A stretch of DNA of 64,000 nt from Novosphingobium sp. CF614 (GCF_900113255.1 NZ_FOOR01000004.1:1-64000), one strand, 5' to 3'. Shown: positions 26,475 to 35,852, counted from the stretch's first letter. The notes: a model not told the origin generated them from the sequence alone. A program made the numbers and translations.

Positions 26475-27626
26475 ATGGCCCGCGCCCTCTACATTCACTG
26501 GCCGTTCTGCCTCGCCAAGTGCCCTTACTGCGACTTCAACAGCCATGTCCGCGAGCGGGTGGATCATGCGCGGTGGGAGCAGGCCCTGCTCACCGAGATG
26601 CGGCACGAGCGCGCGATGGTGAACGACGAACCGCTGGAAAGCGTGTTCTTCGGCGGCGGTACGCCGTCACTGATGCCCCCCGCTCTCGTCGAGCGCCTGC
26701 TGGCGGAGGCCGAGCGGCTCTGGGGTTTCGCGCCGGGCATCGAGATCACCCTGGAAGGCAATCCCTCCTCGGTAGAGGCGGCGAACTATGCCGCGCTCGC
26801 GCGTGCCGGAGTCAACCGCGTCTCGCTCGGCCTGCAGGCGCTAGATGACGAGACCTTGCGATTTCTCGGCCGGCTGCACGACGCCGCCGAGGGGCTTGCC
26901 GCACTCGACGTGGCGCAGCGCCATTTCGCGCGTGTCTCGTTCGATCTCATCTACGCCCGTCCGGGGCAGGCGAGCGAACAGTGGCGGGCGGAACTTTCGC
27001 GCGCGCTGGCGCTGGGCACCGGACACCTCTCGCTTTATCAGCTCACCATCGAACCGGGAACGCGGTTCGAGACCATGGTGCGCAAGCGGCAGTTCGCGCC
27101 GCTCGACGAGGATGCCTGCGCCGACATGTTCGCGCTCACGCGCGAAATGACCGCCGCTGCCGGCCTGCCCGCCTATGAGGTGAGCAATCATGCCCGGCCG
27201 GGCGAGGAAAGCCGCCATAATCTCGCCTACTGGCGATATCAGGACTATTGCGGGATCGGCCCCGGCGCCCATGGACGACGCATGGGAGAGGCGACCGTGC
27301 GCCATCGCAAGCCGGAGAACTGGCTGGAGGCGGTCGCGGCATCGCGGAACGGCATCGTCGAGGCACGTTCGCTCGGCCAGCGGGAACAGGCCAGCGAAGC
27401 CATGCTGATGGGGCTGCGCCTGCACGAGGGGGTGGACCTTCACGCCGTGGCGTCGCGCTTCGGCCTCGATCCGGGGGACCTGCGCGACGCGGCGAAGGCG
27501 TGGTTCTACCAGCAACAGGGCCTGGTTCGACAGGAAGGATCACACCTGGTCGTGACCGAGGCTGGCATGCCGCTGCTCGACGGCCTGCTGGGCGAACTGG
27601 TCCCCGCCGCGCTGGTGGCGACGTGA
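26475..27626 (+). CDS. hemW: heme chaperone HemW (radical SAM)
   Basis: 383 residues. The radical SAM cluster motif CLAKCPYC (CxxxCxxC) starts at about residue 13. The HemW-specific motif HNLAYW and GIGPGAHGR are present, and the HemN-type C-terminal domain follows. HemW binds heme and delivers it to respiratory proteins; older annotation as an oxygen-independent coproporphyrinogen oxidase is misleading. Its stop overlaps the xerC start by 4 nt (GTGA). Confidence 0.94.
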   Translation: MARALYIHWPFCLAKCPYCDFNSHVRERVDHARWEQALLTEMRHERAMVNDEPLESVFFGGGTPSLMPPALVERLLAEAERLWGFAPGIEITLEGNPSSVEAANYAALARAGVNRVSLGLQALDDETLRFLGRLHDAAEGLAALDVAQRHFARVSFDLIYARPGQASEQWRAELSRALALGTGHLSLYQLTIEPGTRFETMVRKRQFAPLDEDACADMFALTREMTAAAGLPAYEVSNHARPGEESRHNLAYWRYQDYCGIGPGAHGRRMGEATVRHRKPENWLEAVAASRNGIVEARSLGQREQASEAMLMGLRLHEGVDLHAVASRFGLDPGDLRDAAKAWFYQQQGLVRQEGSHLVVTEAGMPLLDGLLGELVPAALVAT

Positions 27627-28519
27627 CCAAGGCCGATCTTCTGGAGGCCTGGGGCGGCCACCTCGCGCAAGGGCGACGGCGCAGCCCGCATACCGTGCGT
27701 GCCTATGTCGCCACGGCGGCGCGGCTGCTCGACGCGCTGGGCGAAACCGACTGGGCAGCGCTCGCCCGCCTGGAGGCGGGCGACTTGCGCCGGCAGCTTG
27801 CGGCGCGGCGGCAGGACGGGATCGGCAACGTCTCGGCCGCGCGCGAACTTTCGGCGCTCAAAGGCTTCCTTGCCTTCGCGCGCGCGCGCGCCGGCGTGAA
27901 TGACGCCATGCCGCCGCGCCTGCGCGGCCCGCGCGTCAAGAAGGGCCTGCCGCGCCCTGTCACCCCCGACGAGGCGGTGAACCTGGCCGCGACGGTGGAG
28001 GAAGACGCCCGCGAACCCTGGATCGGCGCGCGCGACCGCGCCGTGCTGCTGCTGCTCTACGGCGCCGGCCTGCGCATTGCCGAGGCGCTTTCGCTGGCCG
28101 GCGCGGCGGTGCCGCTGGGCGAAACGCTGATCGTGACAGGCAAGGGCGGCAAGCAGCGCATGGTCCCGATCCTGCCGATCGTGCGCGACGGCGTGACCGA
28201 TTACCTCACCAAGTGCCCCTGGCCGCTGGAACGTGACAAGGCGCTGTTCCGGGGCGCCAAGGGCGGCCCGCTGTCGCAGGGCATGGTGCAGAAAGCGATG
28301 GCGCGCGCGCGGATCGCGCTGGGCCTGCCCGTGACGGCGACCCCGCACGCGCTGCGCCACAGCTTTGCCACCCACCTGCTGGGCGCCGGCGCGGACCTGC
28401 GGAGCCTGCAGGAACTGCTCGGCCACGCCTCGCTCGGCTCGACGCAGATCTACACCCGGGTGGACGCGGCAACCCTGCTTGACGTCTATCGCAACGCTCA
28501 TCCCAGGGAACAGGGTTGA
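27623..28519 (+). CDS. xerC: tyrosine recombinase XerC
   Basis: 298 residues. An N-terminal SAM-like core-binding domain and a C-terminal catalytic domain with all active residues: Arg in GAGLRIAEAL, Lys in GKGGKQRMVP, HALRHSFATHLL (His-x-x-Arg), HASLGS, and the nucleophile Tyr in IYTRV. It resolves chromosome dimers at dif. GAGLRI favours XerC over XerD. The GTG start overlaps hemW. No dif-like site was noticed nearby. Confidence 0.88.
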   Translation: MTKADLLEAWGGHLAQGRRRSPHTVRAYVATAARLLDALGETDWAALARLEAGDLRRQLAARRQDGIGNVSAARELSALKGFLAFARARAGVNDAMPPRLRGPRVKKGLPRPVTPDEAVNLAATVEEDAREPWIGARDRAVLLLLYGAGLRIAEALSLAGAAVPLGETLIVTGKGGKQRMVPILPIVRDGVTDYLTKCPWPLERDKALFRGAKGGPLSQGMVQKAMARARIALGLPVTATPHALRHSFATHLLGAGADLRSLQELLGHASLGSTQIYTRVDAATLLDVYRNAHPREQG

Positions 28520-28525
28520 AGCCGG

Positions 28526-29224
28526 TCAGCCTCCGGTTTCGTCGGTGGCGAGCAGGACTTTCCAGATCAGGCCGCCCAGCGCAGCGCCCACCAGTGGCGC
28601 CAGCCAGAACAGCCAGAGCTGCTCAAGCGCACCGGTCTCAGCGAAGATCGCGACGCCGGTGGAGCGCGCGGGGTTCACCGAGGTATTGGTCACTGGAATC
28701 GAGATCAGGTGGATCAGCGTCAGCGCCAGGCCGATGGCGATCGGCGCGAACCCGGCGGGCACCAGCTTTGAAGTCGATCCCAGGATCACGATGAGGAAGC
28801 CCGCCGTCAGGATCATCTCGATCAGCAGCGCGGCCTGCATCGCGTAACCGCCCGGCGAGAGATCGCCATACCCGTTGGAGGCGAAGCCGCCCGGCGCGAA
28901 ACCCGCCTTGCCCGAAGCGATGGCGAAAAGCGCGGCGCCCGCGACGACCGCACCGATCACTTGCGCGATCCAGTAGGGCACAAGGTCCTTCCAGGCGAAC
29001 CGGCCGCCCACAGCAAGCCCGAACGAGACGGCGGGATTGAAATGCCCGCCCGAAATGCCCCCGACCGCGTAGGCCATGGTCAGGACGGTGAGTCCGAAGG
29101 CCAGCGACACGCCGGTAAAGCCGATCCCGAGTTCCGGAAATGCCGCCGCCAGCACCGCCGAACCGCAGCCACCGAACACCAGCCAGAAAGTACCGAAAAA
29201 TTCGGCCGCGAGTTTCTTCACCAT
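28526..29224 (-). CDS. aqpZ: aquaporin Z
   Basis: 232 residues, six helices plus two half-helices with both NPA boxes (GGHFNPAVS and TSVNPARS). The second NPA is followed by arginine, and the selectivity residues fit a water channel (AqpZ) rather than a glycerol facilitator. It converges on xerC with only 6 nt between stop codons. The start begins [16 protein letters not shown] as in AqpZ. Confidence 0.95.
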   Translation of the reverse strand: MVKKLAAEFFGTFWLVFGGCGSAVLAAAFPELGIGFTGVSLAFGLTVLTMAYAVGGISGGHFNPAVSFGLAVGGRFAWKDLVPYWIAQVIGAVVAGAALFAIASGKAGFAPGGFASNGYGDLSPGGYAMQAALLIEMILTAGFLIVILGSTSKLVPAGFAPIAIGLALTLIHLISIPVTNTSVNPARSTGVAIFAETGALEQLWLFWLAPLVGAALGGLIWKVLLATDETGG

Positions 29225-29305
29225 TAGCCCCTCTCCTCAGGTTGCCGCCGGGAGAATAGCTCAATATTCACCACGCGCAAATCCGCACGGACGATTGTCG
29301 CGCCA

Positions 29306-29341
29306 GTGAAGTCCGGCGTGAAGTCCGGCGTAAAGTCCGGG
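29306..29341. repeat. three 12-bp tandem repeats
   Basis: GTGAAGTCCGGC at 29306-29317 and 29318-29329, then GTAAAGTCCGGG at 29330-29341, ending 3 bp before the gshB stop codon (29345). It lies between gshB and the divergent upstream side of aqpZ. It may be a slippage product with no function. Confidence 0.7.
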
Positions 29342-29344
29342 CCG

Positions 29345-30331
29345 TCACATCGCGGCGTGGCGCGCCTCGATCGCCTCCCAGATGCGCGCGCCGGTATCGG
29401 TTCCGTTGAAACGGTCGATCGCGACGATGCCGGTGGGCGAGGTGACGTTGATCTCGGTGAGCCACTTGCCGCCGATCACGTCGATCCCGACGAAGACGAG
29501 CCCCCGCGCCTTGAGCTGCGGCCCCAGCACGGCGCAGATTTGCTCTTCCGCCGCAGTGAGTTCGCTCGCCTCCGCCGAACCGCCGACCGCGAGATTGGAG
29601 CGGAACTCGCCCTCGCCCGGCCGGCGGTTGATGGCGCCGGCGAATTCTCCGTCGACCAGGACGATGCGCTTGTCGCCGGCGCTGACTTCGGGAAGGAAGG
29701 GCTGGACCATGAACGGCTCAACCCAGGCGTTCTGGAACATCTCCACCAGCGCGCCCAGGTTGCTGCCGTCGGCGGGAACGCGGAACACCGCCTTGCCGCC
29801 GTTGCCGTGGAGCGGCTTGACGACGAGATCGCCCGCCAGCCCCTTGTCCAGCATTCGTTGCTGGAACCGGCGCACGTCCTCGATCCGGCGCGCGATGAAA
29901 GTCGGCGGCATGAACCGCGCGAAATCGAGCACGAAGACCTTCTCGGGTGCATTACGCACCGAGGCGGGATCGTTGACCACCAGCGTCTGCCCGGCAAGCC
30001 GTTCCAGCAGGTGAGTGGCGGTGATGTACCCCAGGTCGAAGGGCGGATCCTGGCGCATCAGCACCACGTCGATATCCGCCACCAGATCGATCAGCCGATA
30101 CTCGCCGCGCGTGAAATGCGTGCCCCCCGCGCGCTGTACGGTGACCGGCACTCCCCAGCAGGTCAGCCGCCCGCCGGCACCCTCGGAGGTATCGTAGGCG
30201 AGCGTGCGCACGTCATAGTGGAACAGCGCATGCCCGCGCGCCTGCGCCGCCAGCATCAGCGCGAACGAGGAATCCCCGGCGATGTTGATGCTTTCGAGCG
30301 GGTCCATCTGGACGGCGATGCGTAAGGTCAT
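29345..30331 (-). CDS. gshB: glutathione synthase
   Basis: 328 residues, ATP-grasp fold; joins glycine to gamma-glutamylcysteine. Typical segments are the N-terminal QMDPLESINIAGDSSFALM, MRQDPPFDLGYITATHLLE, VVKPLHGNGGKAVFR (ATP-binding glycine loop) and INVTSPTGIVAIDRF. It lies downstream of yraN, in a rsmI-yraN-gshB order seen in many alphaproteobacteria; the gap to yraN is 133 nt. Confidence 0.97.
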   Translation of the reverse strand: MTLRIAVQMDPLESINIAGDSSFALMLAAQARGHALFHYDVRTLAYDTSEGAGGRLTCWGVPVTVQRAGGTHFTRGEYRLIDLVADIDVVLMRQDPPFDLGYITATHLLERLAGQTLVVNDPASVRNAPEKVFVLDFARFMPPTFIARRIEDVRRFQQRMLDKGLAGDLVVKPLHGNGGKAVFRVPADGSNLGALVEMFQNAWVEPFMVQPFLPEVSAGDKRIVLVDGEFAGAINRRPGEGEFRSNLAVGGSAEASELTAAEEQICAVLGPQLKARGLVFVGIDVIGGKWLTEINVTSPTGIVAIDRFNGTDTGARIWEAIEARHAAM

Positions 30332-30464
30332 GGGATTGTGGTCCTGCGGATTGCTGCCGGGCGTTCGCTTAGTCGGATTTGCGCGCAGGCGCGACAGGTT
30401 TCGGGAATGGTCGCCGTCCTGGGCCCGCCCCCGGGACGGCGCGGATTGTACGGGATCAATTCAG

Positions 30465-30839
30465 TCAGCTTCCCGGCTGCCAGGCGTTGACGATCCGGCG
30501 CGGCCAGCAACCTGGCGCGATCAGCATCACGTCCACCCGCTGGGCATCCCCCGGCTTCGCGAAACGCGGCGCCAAGGCCTCCGCCGCGGCGGCCACCCGC
30601 CGCAGGCGCGGGAGGGAGATGGCGGTGTCCAGTTCAGCCTTCGTCCGCCGCCATTTCACTTCGACGAAGCACAGCGTCCGCCCCCGCCGGGCCACGATGT
30701 CAACCTCACCGCGCGGAGTCTTGACGCGGCGGGCCAGCACGCGCCAGCCGGTGACGAGCAGGAACAGTTCCGCCAGCCGCTCGCCCCGCCGCCCGTCGCG
30801 TTCGGCCCGGTCACGTTGGCTTTTCGTGCGCCGACTCAC
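30465..30839 (-). CDS. YraN family protein (UPF0102, endonuclease-like fold)
   Basis: 124 residues. The motif GEVDIVARRGRTLCFVEVKWR is the restriction-endonuclease-like core (E...D...E-x-K) of UPF0102 proteins, whose cellular role is unknown. The GTG start at 30839 overlaps the rsmI stop by 4 nt (GTGA), so translation is coupled to rsmI. A basic N-terminus (SRRTKSQRDRAERDGRRGER) is typical. Confidence 0.9.
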   Translation of the reverse strand: MSRRTKSQRDRAERDGRRGERLAELFLLVTGWRVLARRVKTPRGEVDIVARRGRTLCFVEVKWRRTKAELDTAISLPRLRRVAAAAEALAPRFAKPGDAQRVDVMLIAPGCWPRRIVNAWQPGS

Positions 30840-31663
30840 TTGAGCTCCATCGCGCGGGCATAGAGCGCCTTGCGGTCCAGCCCGGTGGCCCGGGCCACTT
30901 GGGCCGCCGCCTGCGAAGGCTTGGCATCCGCCAGTGCCGTCCGCAGCAGCGCGTCGACATCGATGTCGCCGGCCGGCTCCTCCAGCGGCGGCGCCACCAG
31001 CAGCACGATCTCCCCGCGGGGCGGATGGGCCGCATAGTGCCCGGCAAGCTCGCCGGGCGTGCCGCTGCGGCATTCCTCGAACTTCTTGGTCAATTCGCGC
31101 GCGACCGCGACTTCGCGGCCCGGCAGCACCGCCGCGATCGCCGCAAGCGCCGCTTCCAGGCGCGGGGCGGTTTCGTAGAACACCAGCGTCGCCGGCACCC
31201 CTGCCAGCTCCGCCAGCGCCTCCTCACGCGCCTTGGCCTTGTTGGGCAGGAACCCGGCGAACAGGAAACGGTCGTTGGGCAGGCCCGAAAGCGTCATCGC
31301 CAGGACCGCCGCGTTCGGCCCCGGCAGGCTGGTCACTGCAATCCCCCGCTCGCGCGCCGTGCGCACCAGGCGATAGCCGGGATCGGAAATCAGCGGCGTT
31401 CCCGCGTCGCTGACCAGCGCCACCGCCTCGCTTTCCATCAGCGCCAGCAGGCGCTCGCGGTCGCCCTCCCCGGCGTGATCGTCATAGCGGATCATCCGCT
31501 TCTTGATGCCCAGGTGGTGGAGCAGTTTTCCCGTCACCCGCGTATCCTCGCAGGCGACCGCACCGACGCCGCGCAACACATCGACCGCGCGCAACGTTAT
31601 ATCACCCAGGTTGCCAATCGGGGTTGCCACTATATACAGCCCCGGCGAAAGCGAATGTTCCAT
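30836..31663 (-). CDS. rsmI: 16S rRNA 2'-O-methyltransferase RsmI
   Basis: 275 residues, methylates the ribose of C1402 in 16S rRNA using SAM. Family motifs: LYIVATPIGNLGDITLRA, CEDTRVTGKLL, YDDHAGE, VSDAGTPLISDPGYRLV and SLPGPNAAVLAM. The ATG at 31663 (M-E-H-S-L-S-P-G) is chosen; another in-frame ATG is four codons upstream. Only about 40 bp separate it from the divergent lpoA-like gene, so promoters overlap the coding starts. This rsmI/lpoA/yraN grouping is also found in enterobacteria. Confidence 0.95.
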   Translation of the reverse strand: MEHSLSPGLYIVATPIGNLGDITLRAVDVLRGVGAVACEDTRVTGKLLHHLGIKKRMIRYDDHAGEGDRERLLALMESEAVALVSDAGTPLISDPGYRLVRTARERGIAVTSLPGPNAAVLAMTLSGLPNDRFLFAGFLPNKAKAREEALAELAGVPATLVFYETAPRLEAALAAIAAVLPGREVAVARELTKKFEECRSGTPGELAGHYAAHPPRGEIVLLVAPPLEEPAGDIDVDALLRTALADAKPSQAAAQVARATGLDRKALYARAMELK

Positions 31664-31702
31664 CACGGGACTCATGGCCAAGGACCCAGGGAGCGGCAAG
31701 AG

Positions 31703-32887
31703 ATGTTCGACAAACGCCTGAATTCTCGCCGGATTTGGCGGACAGATCGGCGAAATCTCGTTGCCGCCGGGGTGCTGGCGGTGCTGGCCGGATGTACCGT
31801 GGTGCCCAAGGCCCCGACGCCGACGACGCCGCCCCCCGCCCCCAAGCCGAGCGAAAGCGTGATCCCGGTCGACACCGAACGGCACCGCATCGCCCTGCTG
31901 GTCCCCCTCACCGGCGGCAACAGCGCCGTCGGCCAGTCGATCGCCAATGCCGCCAACATGGCGCTGCTCGATACCGGGGCCAAGAACCTGCGGGTGACCA
32001 CTTACGATACCGGAACCAATCCCGCCGAAGCCGCGCAGCGCGCCATAGCCGACGGCAACAAGCTGATTCTCGGTCCGTTGCTTTCGGACGACGTTCCCGC
32101 TGTCGCCGCCGTCGTCCGGCCGGCCAAGGTCCCGCTGATATCGTTCTCCAACGACGAGTCGGCGGCCACCCGGGACGTGTTCATCATGGGCAACCTGCCT
32201 GGCCAATCGATCGCGCGCACGGTCAACTACGCCCGCTCCCAAGGCATTTCCGCCTTCGCCGCGCTGGTCCCGCGCGGCGAATACGGCGACCGGGCCAGCA
32301 GTGTCCTGCTCGAATCGGTGCGCAGTGCCGGCGGCACCGTCATCGCCATGGAACCCTATGACCGCACCGCCGCCTCGATCAGCACGGCGGTGAACCGGAT
32401 CAAGGCCAAGAGCGGCTACGGCGCGCTGCTCATCGCCGATGGCGGCAGCCTGTCCGGCAAGGCGGCGGCATCGTTCCGCGCGCGCGGCGGCAATGCCAAC
32501 GTGCGCCTGCTCGGCACCGAACTGTGGAGCGGCGAACGCGAACTGACAACCACGCCGGCGCTGAACGGAGCGTGGTTCTCGACGGTCTCCGACCAGCGCT
32601 TCGCCCAGTTTTCCAAAAGCTACCGCTCGCGCTTCGGTGCGCAGCCGTTCCGGATCGCCACGCTGGGCTACGACGCGGTGCTGCTGACGCTGCGCGTCGC
32701 GCGCGAATGGAAGCTGGGCAAGGATTTTCCGGTGCCGCAAATGCTCGACAGCGGCGGGTTCCTCGGTCTTGACGGCCCGTTCCGCTTCACGCGCGGCGGC
32801 ATCGTCGAACGCGCGCTCGAAGTGCGCGAGGTGGAAGCCGGCTCGGTCAAAGTAATCAGCCCCGCGCCCACCAAGTTCGGCGAGTAG
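31703..32887 (+). CDS. penicillin-binding protein activator, LpoA-like lipoprotein
   Basis: 394 residues. The signal ends at a lipobox (VLAGC, Cys31), then a Pro/Thr-rich linker (PTPTTPPPAPKP) and a type I periplasmic-binding-protein fold (RIALLVPLTGGNSAVGQSIA at the start, LGYDAVLLTLRVA near the end). It corresponds to the C-terminal domain of LpoA; the N-terminal TPR domain of enterobacterial LpoA is missing. An outer-membrane activator of peptidoglycan synthases is the likely role. The divergent rsmI neighbour supports the assignment. Confidence 0.85.
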   Translation: MFDKRLNSRRIWRTDRRNLVAAGVLAVLAGCTVVPKAPTPTTPPPAPKPSESVIPVDTERHRIALLVPLTGGNSAVGQSIANAANMALLDTGAKNLRVTTYDTGTNPAEAAQRAIADGNKLILGPLLSDDVPAVAAVVRPAKVPLISFSNDESAATRDVFIMGNLPGQSIARTVNYARSQGISAFAALVPRGEYGDRASSVLLESVRSAGGTVIAMEPYDRTAASISTAVNRIKAKSGYGALLIADGGSLSGKAAASFRARGGNANVRLLGTELWSGERELTTTPALNGAWFSTVSDQRFAQFSKSYRSRFGAQPFRIATLGYDAVLLTLRVAREWKLGKDFPVPQMLDSGGFLGLDGPFRFTRGGIVERALEVREVEAGSVKVISPAPTKFGE

Positions 32888-32948
32888 GCGCCGGCAGCCC
32901 CCATGGGCGAACCCGGGACGACGGTTGCGGATAAGCGCGGATCCCCGC

Positions 32949-32978
32949 TTGATCGCGGATTCCGGCCCTGCGTATAGT
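32949..32978 (+). promoter_or_regulatory. sigma-70-type promoter of parE, likely leaderless transcript
   Basis: TTGATC (32949-32954), 18-nt spacer, TATAGT (32973-32978). The parE ATG is at 32986, so transcription would start at or within a base or two of the start codon. No Shine-Dalgarno sequence precedes the ATG. A small inverted repeat lies just upstream. Confidence 0.6.
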
Positions 32979-32985
32979 CGCGGCC

Positions 32986-34992
32986 ATGGCCGATGACCTG
33001 TTCGACAAGCTCCCCACCGCCGGCGGGGAATCCTACGATGGTTCCGCGATCGAAGTGCTGGAAGGGCTTGAGCCGGTCCGGCGGCGCCCCGGCATGTATA
33101 TCGGCGGCACCGACGAGCGCGCCCTGCACCACCTCGCCGCCGAAGTGCTCGACAACGCGATGGACGAGGCGGTGGCCGGCCACGCCAACCGCATCGAAGT
33201 GACGCTGGAGGAGGAGTCGGGCACTCCCGGGCGCCTGACCGTCATCGACAACGGGCGCGGCATTCCCATTGACGAGCACCCCAAGTTTCCTGGCAAGTCG
33301 GCGCTGGAGGTGATCCTTTCCACGCTCCATTCGGGGGGCAAGTTCTCCGGCAAGGCCTATGCCACTTCCGGGGGTCTGCACGGCGTGGGCATCTCGGTGG
33401 TCAACGCGCTCTCGGCGAAGACCCGCATCGAAGTGGCGCGCAACAAGGAACTCTATGCGCAGGAATTCTCGCGCGGGGTGACGCTGGGGCCGATCGAGCG
33501 CGTCGGCGCCGCGCCCAACCGGCGCGGCACGGCGGTGACTTTCACCCCCGATACCGAGATCTTCGGGGAGCAGAAGTTCAAGCCCGCGCGGCTGTTCAAG
33601 CTGGCGCGGTCCAAGGCCTATCTCTTCGCCGGGGTGGAGATCCGCTGGAAATGCGCTCCCGCGCTCGCCTCCGACGATGCGCCGGCCGAAGCGACGTTCC
33701 AGTTCCCCGGCGGCCTGGCCGACCACCTGGTGGAGCAGATCGGCGGGCGCGAATGCGTGACCACGCAGGCCTTCTCCGGCAGCCAGGAGTTCCCGCGCGG
33801 CGAGGACGGAGCCGAACAGGGCCGCGTCGAATGGGCGATCGCCTGGCCGCTCTATTCGGACGGCGCCTATTCCTGGTACTGCAACACCATCCCGACTCCG
33901 GACGGCGGCACCCACGAACAGGGCCTGCGCGCCGCGCTGACCAAGGGCATCCGCGCCTTCGCCGAACTGGTCGGCCAGAAGAAGGCCAAGGACATCACCC
34001 CCGACGACGTGGTGACGGGCAGCGAAGTGATGCTTTCGGTGTTCATCCGCGATCCGCAGTTCCAGAGCCAGACCAAGGACCGCCTGACCAGCCTGGAAGC
34101 CGCGCGCCTGGTCGAAAACGCGGTGCGCGACCACTTCGACCATTTCCTCACCGACAACCTCGATCGCGGCAAGGCGCTGCTGGGCGCGGTGATGGAGCGC
34201 ATGGACGAGCGGCTGCGGCGCAAGGCGGAGCGGGAGGTCAAGCGCAAGACCGCCACCAACGCACGCAAGCTGCGCCTGCCCGGCAAGCTCACCGACTGCT
34301 CCGGCGAAGGCAGCGGCGAGACCGAGCTGTTCATCGTGGAGGGGGACAGCGCGGGCGGATCGGCCAAGCACGCGCGCGACCGCAAGACGCAGGCGATCCT
34401 GCCGATCCGCGGCAAGATCCTCAACGTCGCCAGCGCCACGACCGACAAGATCCGCGCCAACCAGGAAATCGCCGACCTCGGCCTCGCGCTCGGCTGCGGC
34501 ATGCGCAAGGACTGCAATCCCGACAACTTGCGCTACGACCGCATCGTCATCATGACCGACGCCGACGTGGACGGCGCACATATCGCGACGCTGCTGATGA
34601 CGTTCTTCTTCCAGGAAATGCCGGAAGTGGTGCGGCGCGGGCACCTCTACCTCGCCCAGCCCCCGCTCTATCGCCTGACCAGCGGCTCGACTTCCGCCTA
34701 CGCCCGCGATGACGCACACCGCGCCGAGCTGGAAGCGACGCAGTTCAAGGGCAAGAAAGTGGAAGTGGGCCGCTTCAAGGGCCTTGGCGAAATGAACCCC
34801 CAGCAACTGCGCGAAACGACGATGAGCCCCACGTCGCGCTCACTGATCCGCATCACCCTGCCCCCCGAATACGAAGGCCGCGCGGCCGTGAAGGACCTCG
34901 TCGACCGCCTGATGGGCCGCAACCCGGAACACCGCTTCATGTTCATCCAGAACCGGGCGGGAGAGATCGATCCCGAGTTGATTGATGCATGA
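32986..34992 (+). CDS. parE: DNA topoisomerase IV subunit B
   Basis: 668 residues. GHKL ATPase motifs: EVLDNAMDEA, DNGRGIP, GGKFSGKAYATSGGLHGVG. The TOPRIM domain shows ELFIVEGDSAGGSAK and MTDADVDGAHI, and the C-terminus RFKGLGEMNPQQL. The ParE-type QTK loop is present (SQTKDRLTS). With ParC it decatenates daughter chromosomes. ParE rather than GyrB is favoured by length and by the N-terminal DDLFDKLP leader typical of alphaproteobacterial ParE. It appears to be a single-gene unit with a leaderless start. Confidence 0.94.
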   Translation: MADDLFDKLPTAGGESYDGSAIEVLEGLEPVRRRPGMYIGGTDERALHHLAAEVLDNAMDEAVAGHANRIEVTLEEESGTPGRLTVIDNGRGIPIDEHPKFPGKSALEVILSTLHSGGKFSGKAYATSGGLHGVGISVVNALSAKTRIEVARNKELYAQEFSRGVTLGPIERVGAAPNRRGTAVTFTPDTEIFGEQKFKPARLFKLARSKAYLFAGVEIRWKCAPALASDDAPAEATFQFPGGLADHLVEQIGGRECVTTQAFSGSQEFPRGEDGAEQGRVEWAIAWPLYSDGAYSWYCNTIPTPDGGTHEQGLRAALTKGIRAFAELVGQKKAKDITPDDVVTGSEVMLSVFIRDPQFQSQTKDRLTSLEAARLVENAVRDHFDHFLTDNLDRGKALLGAVMERMDERLRRKAEREVKRKTATNARKLRLPGKLTDCSGEGSGETELFIVEGDSAGGSAKHARDRKTQAILPIRGKILNVASATTDKIRANQEIADLGLALGCGMRKDCNPDNLRYDRIVIMTDADVDGAHIATLLMTFFFQEMPEVVRRGHLYLAQPPLYRLTSGSTSAYARDDAHRAELEATQFKGKKVEVGRFKGLGEMNPQQLRETTMSPTSRSLIRITLPPEYEGRAAVKDLVDRLMGRNPEHRFMFIQNRAGEIDPELIDA

Positions 34993-35118
34993 GTGCACCG
35001 ATCAACTCATCGCATCATGATTGCTGAGCCGCAGCCACAGGCACTTCCAGAACCTATGGTCGCGGCATAGCCGTTCGCCGGCCAGCAGGAGCAGACGCAT
35101 CCGGTGGCTTGCCGATCG

Positions 35119-35850
35119 CTACCGCACCCGCTTGACGAACACCCCGCTCGCCCGCTTCTCCGTCGCGAAGTTCGGCAGCGACTGCACCAGTTCCGACAAG
35201 CGCGAGAAGCCGTAGCTCCTGGCGTCGAAGCTCGATCGGTTCGCCGCGCGCTGGCCGACTTCGGACAGGCTCGCATAGCCCTGCTCGTCGCGCTTGCTGG
35301 CTTTCCAAGCGTCGCCGAGCAGTTTGACCAGTTCGTCGTCCACCACCGGCTTTTCGGCGGGCCTGGCGACCGGATTGCCCGGGGCTTCCTCCTCCTCGGC
35401 CTCTACCATCGCGTCGAGGTCGATGAAGCGGGTGCAGGCCTCGCGGAAGGCCTCGGGGGTGCGGGCGGTGCCGAAGCCGTAGACCGGGGTGCCGTTCTGA
35501 CGGATGCGGATGGCGAGCGGCATGAAGTCGCTGTCGCTGGTCATCAGCCCGAAGCCGTCGACGTGGCCGCCATAGAGCAGGTCCATGGCATCGATGGTCA
35601 TCTTCATGTCGGTGGCGTTCTTGCCCTTGGTGAGGTCGAACTGCTGCTGCGGCTCCAGCGCGTGGCGGTGGACCAGCGCCGACCAGCCCTTGAGCGCCGG
35701 CTTGCTCCAGTTGCCATAGACGCGCCGCACGTTGACGGTGCCCAGGTCCCCCAGGATCGTCAGCGCCGCGTCGAGCGTCGCGGGCGAGGCGTTGTCCGCG
35801 TCGATCAGCAGGGCGATGTTGCGGCTCTGGCGGGGTCTGTCGGTGGCCAC
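35119..35850 (-). CDS. NYN-domain protein with C-terminal OST-HTH/LOTUS domain
   Basis: 243 residues. The N-terminal NYN (PIN-like) domain has the acidic metal-site residues in LLIDADN, NATDMKMTIDAMD and TSDSDFMPL, so a nuclease is expected. An acidic linker (EAEEEEAPG) leads to a C-terminal OST-HTH/LOTUS-like domain (about 170-243, SLSEVGQRAANRSSFDARSY), thought to bind RNA. The GTG start at 35850 has GGAAGGAAA and lies 2 nt after the GT87 stop, so the two genes are co-transcribed. Bacterial NYN-LOTUS proteins have no settled role; RNA turnover is a reasonable inference. Confidence 0.87.
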   Translation of the reverse strand: MATDRPRQSRNIALLIDADNASPATLDAALTILGDLGTVNVRRVYGNWSKPALKGWSALVHRHALEPQQQFDLTKGKNATDMKMTIDAMDLLYGGHVDGFGLMTSDSDFMPLAIRIRQNGTPVYGFGTARTPEAFREACTRFIDLDAMVEAEEEEAPGNPVARPAEKPVVDDELVKLLGDAWKASKRDEQGYASLSEVGQRAANRSSFDARSYGFSRLSELVQSLPNFATEKRASGVFVKRVR

Positions 35851-35852
35851 GG

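Noticed and set aside
27623..28519. Integrase of a mobile element
   Set aside because: The protein is a housekeeping Xer recombinase in a conserved rph-rdgB-hemW-xerC order. No attachment sites, cargo or tRNA gene nearby.
35119..35850. Defence-system nuclease (NYN domain)
   Set aside because: The neighbours are a glycosyltransferase, parE and moxR, not defence genes, so this context gives no support.
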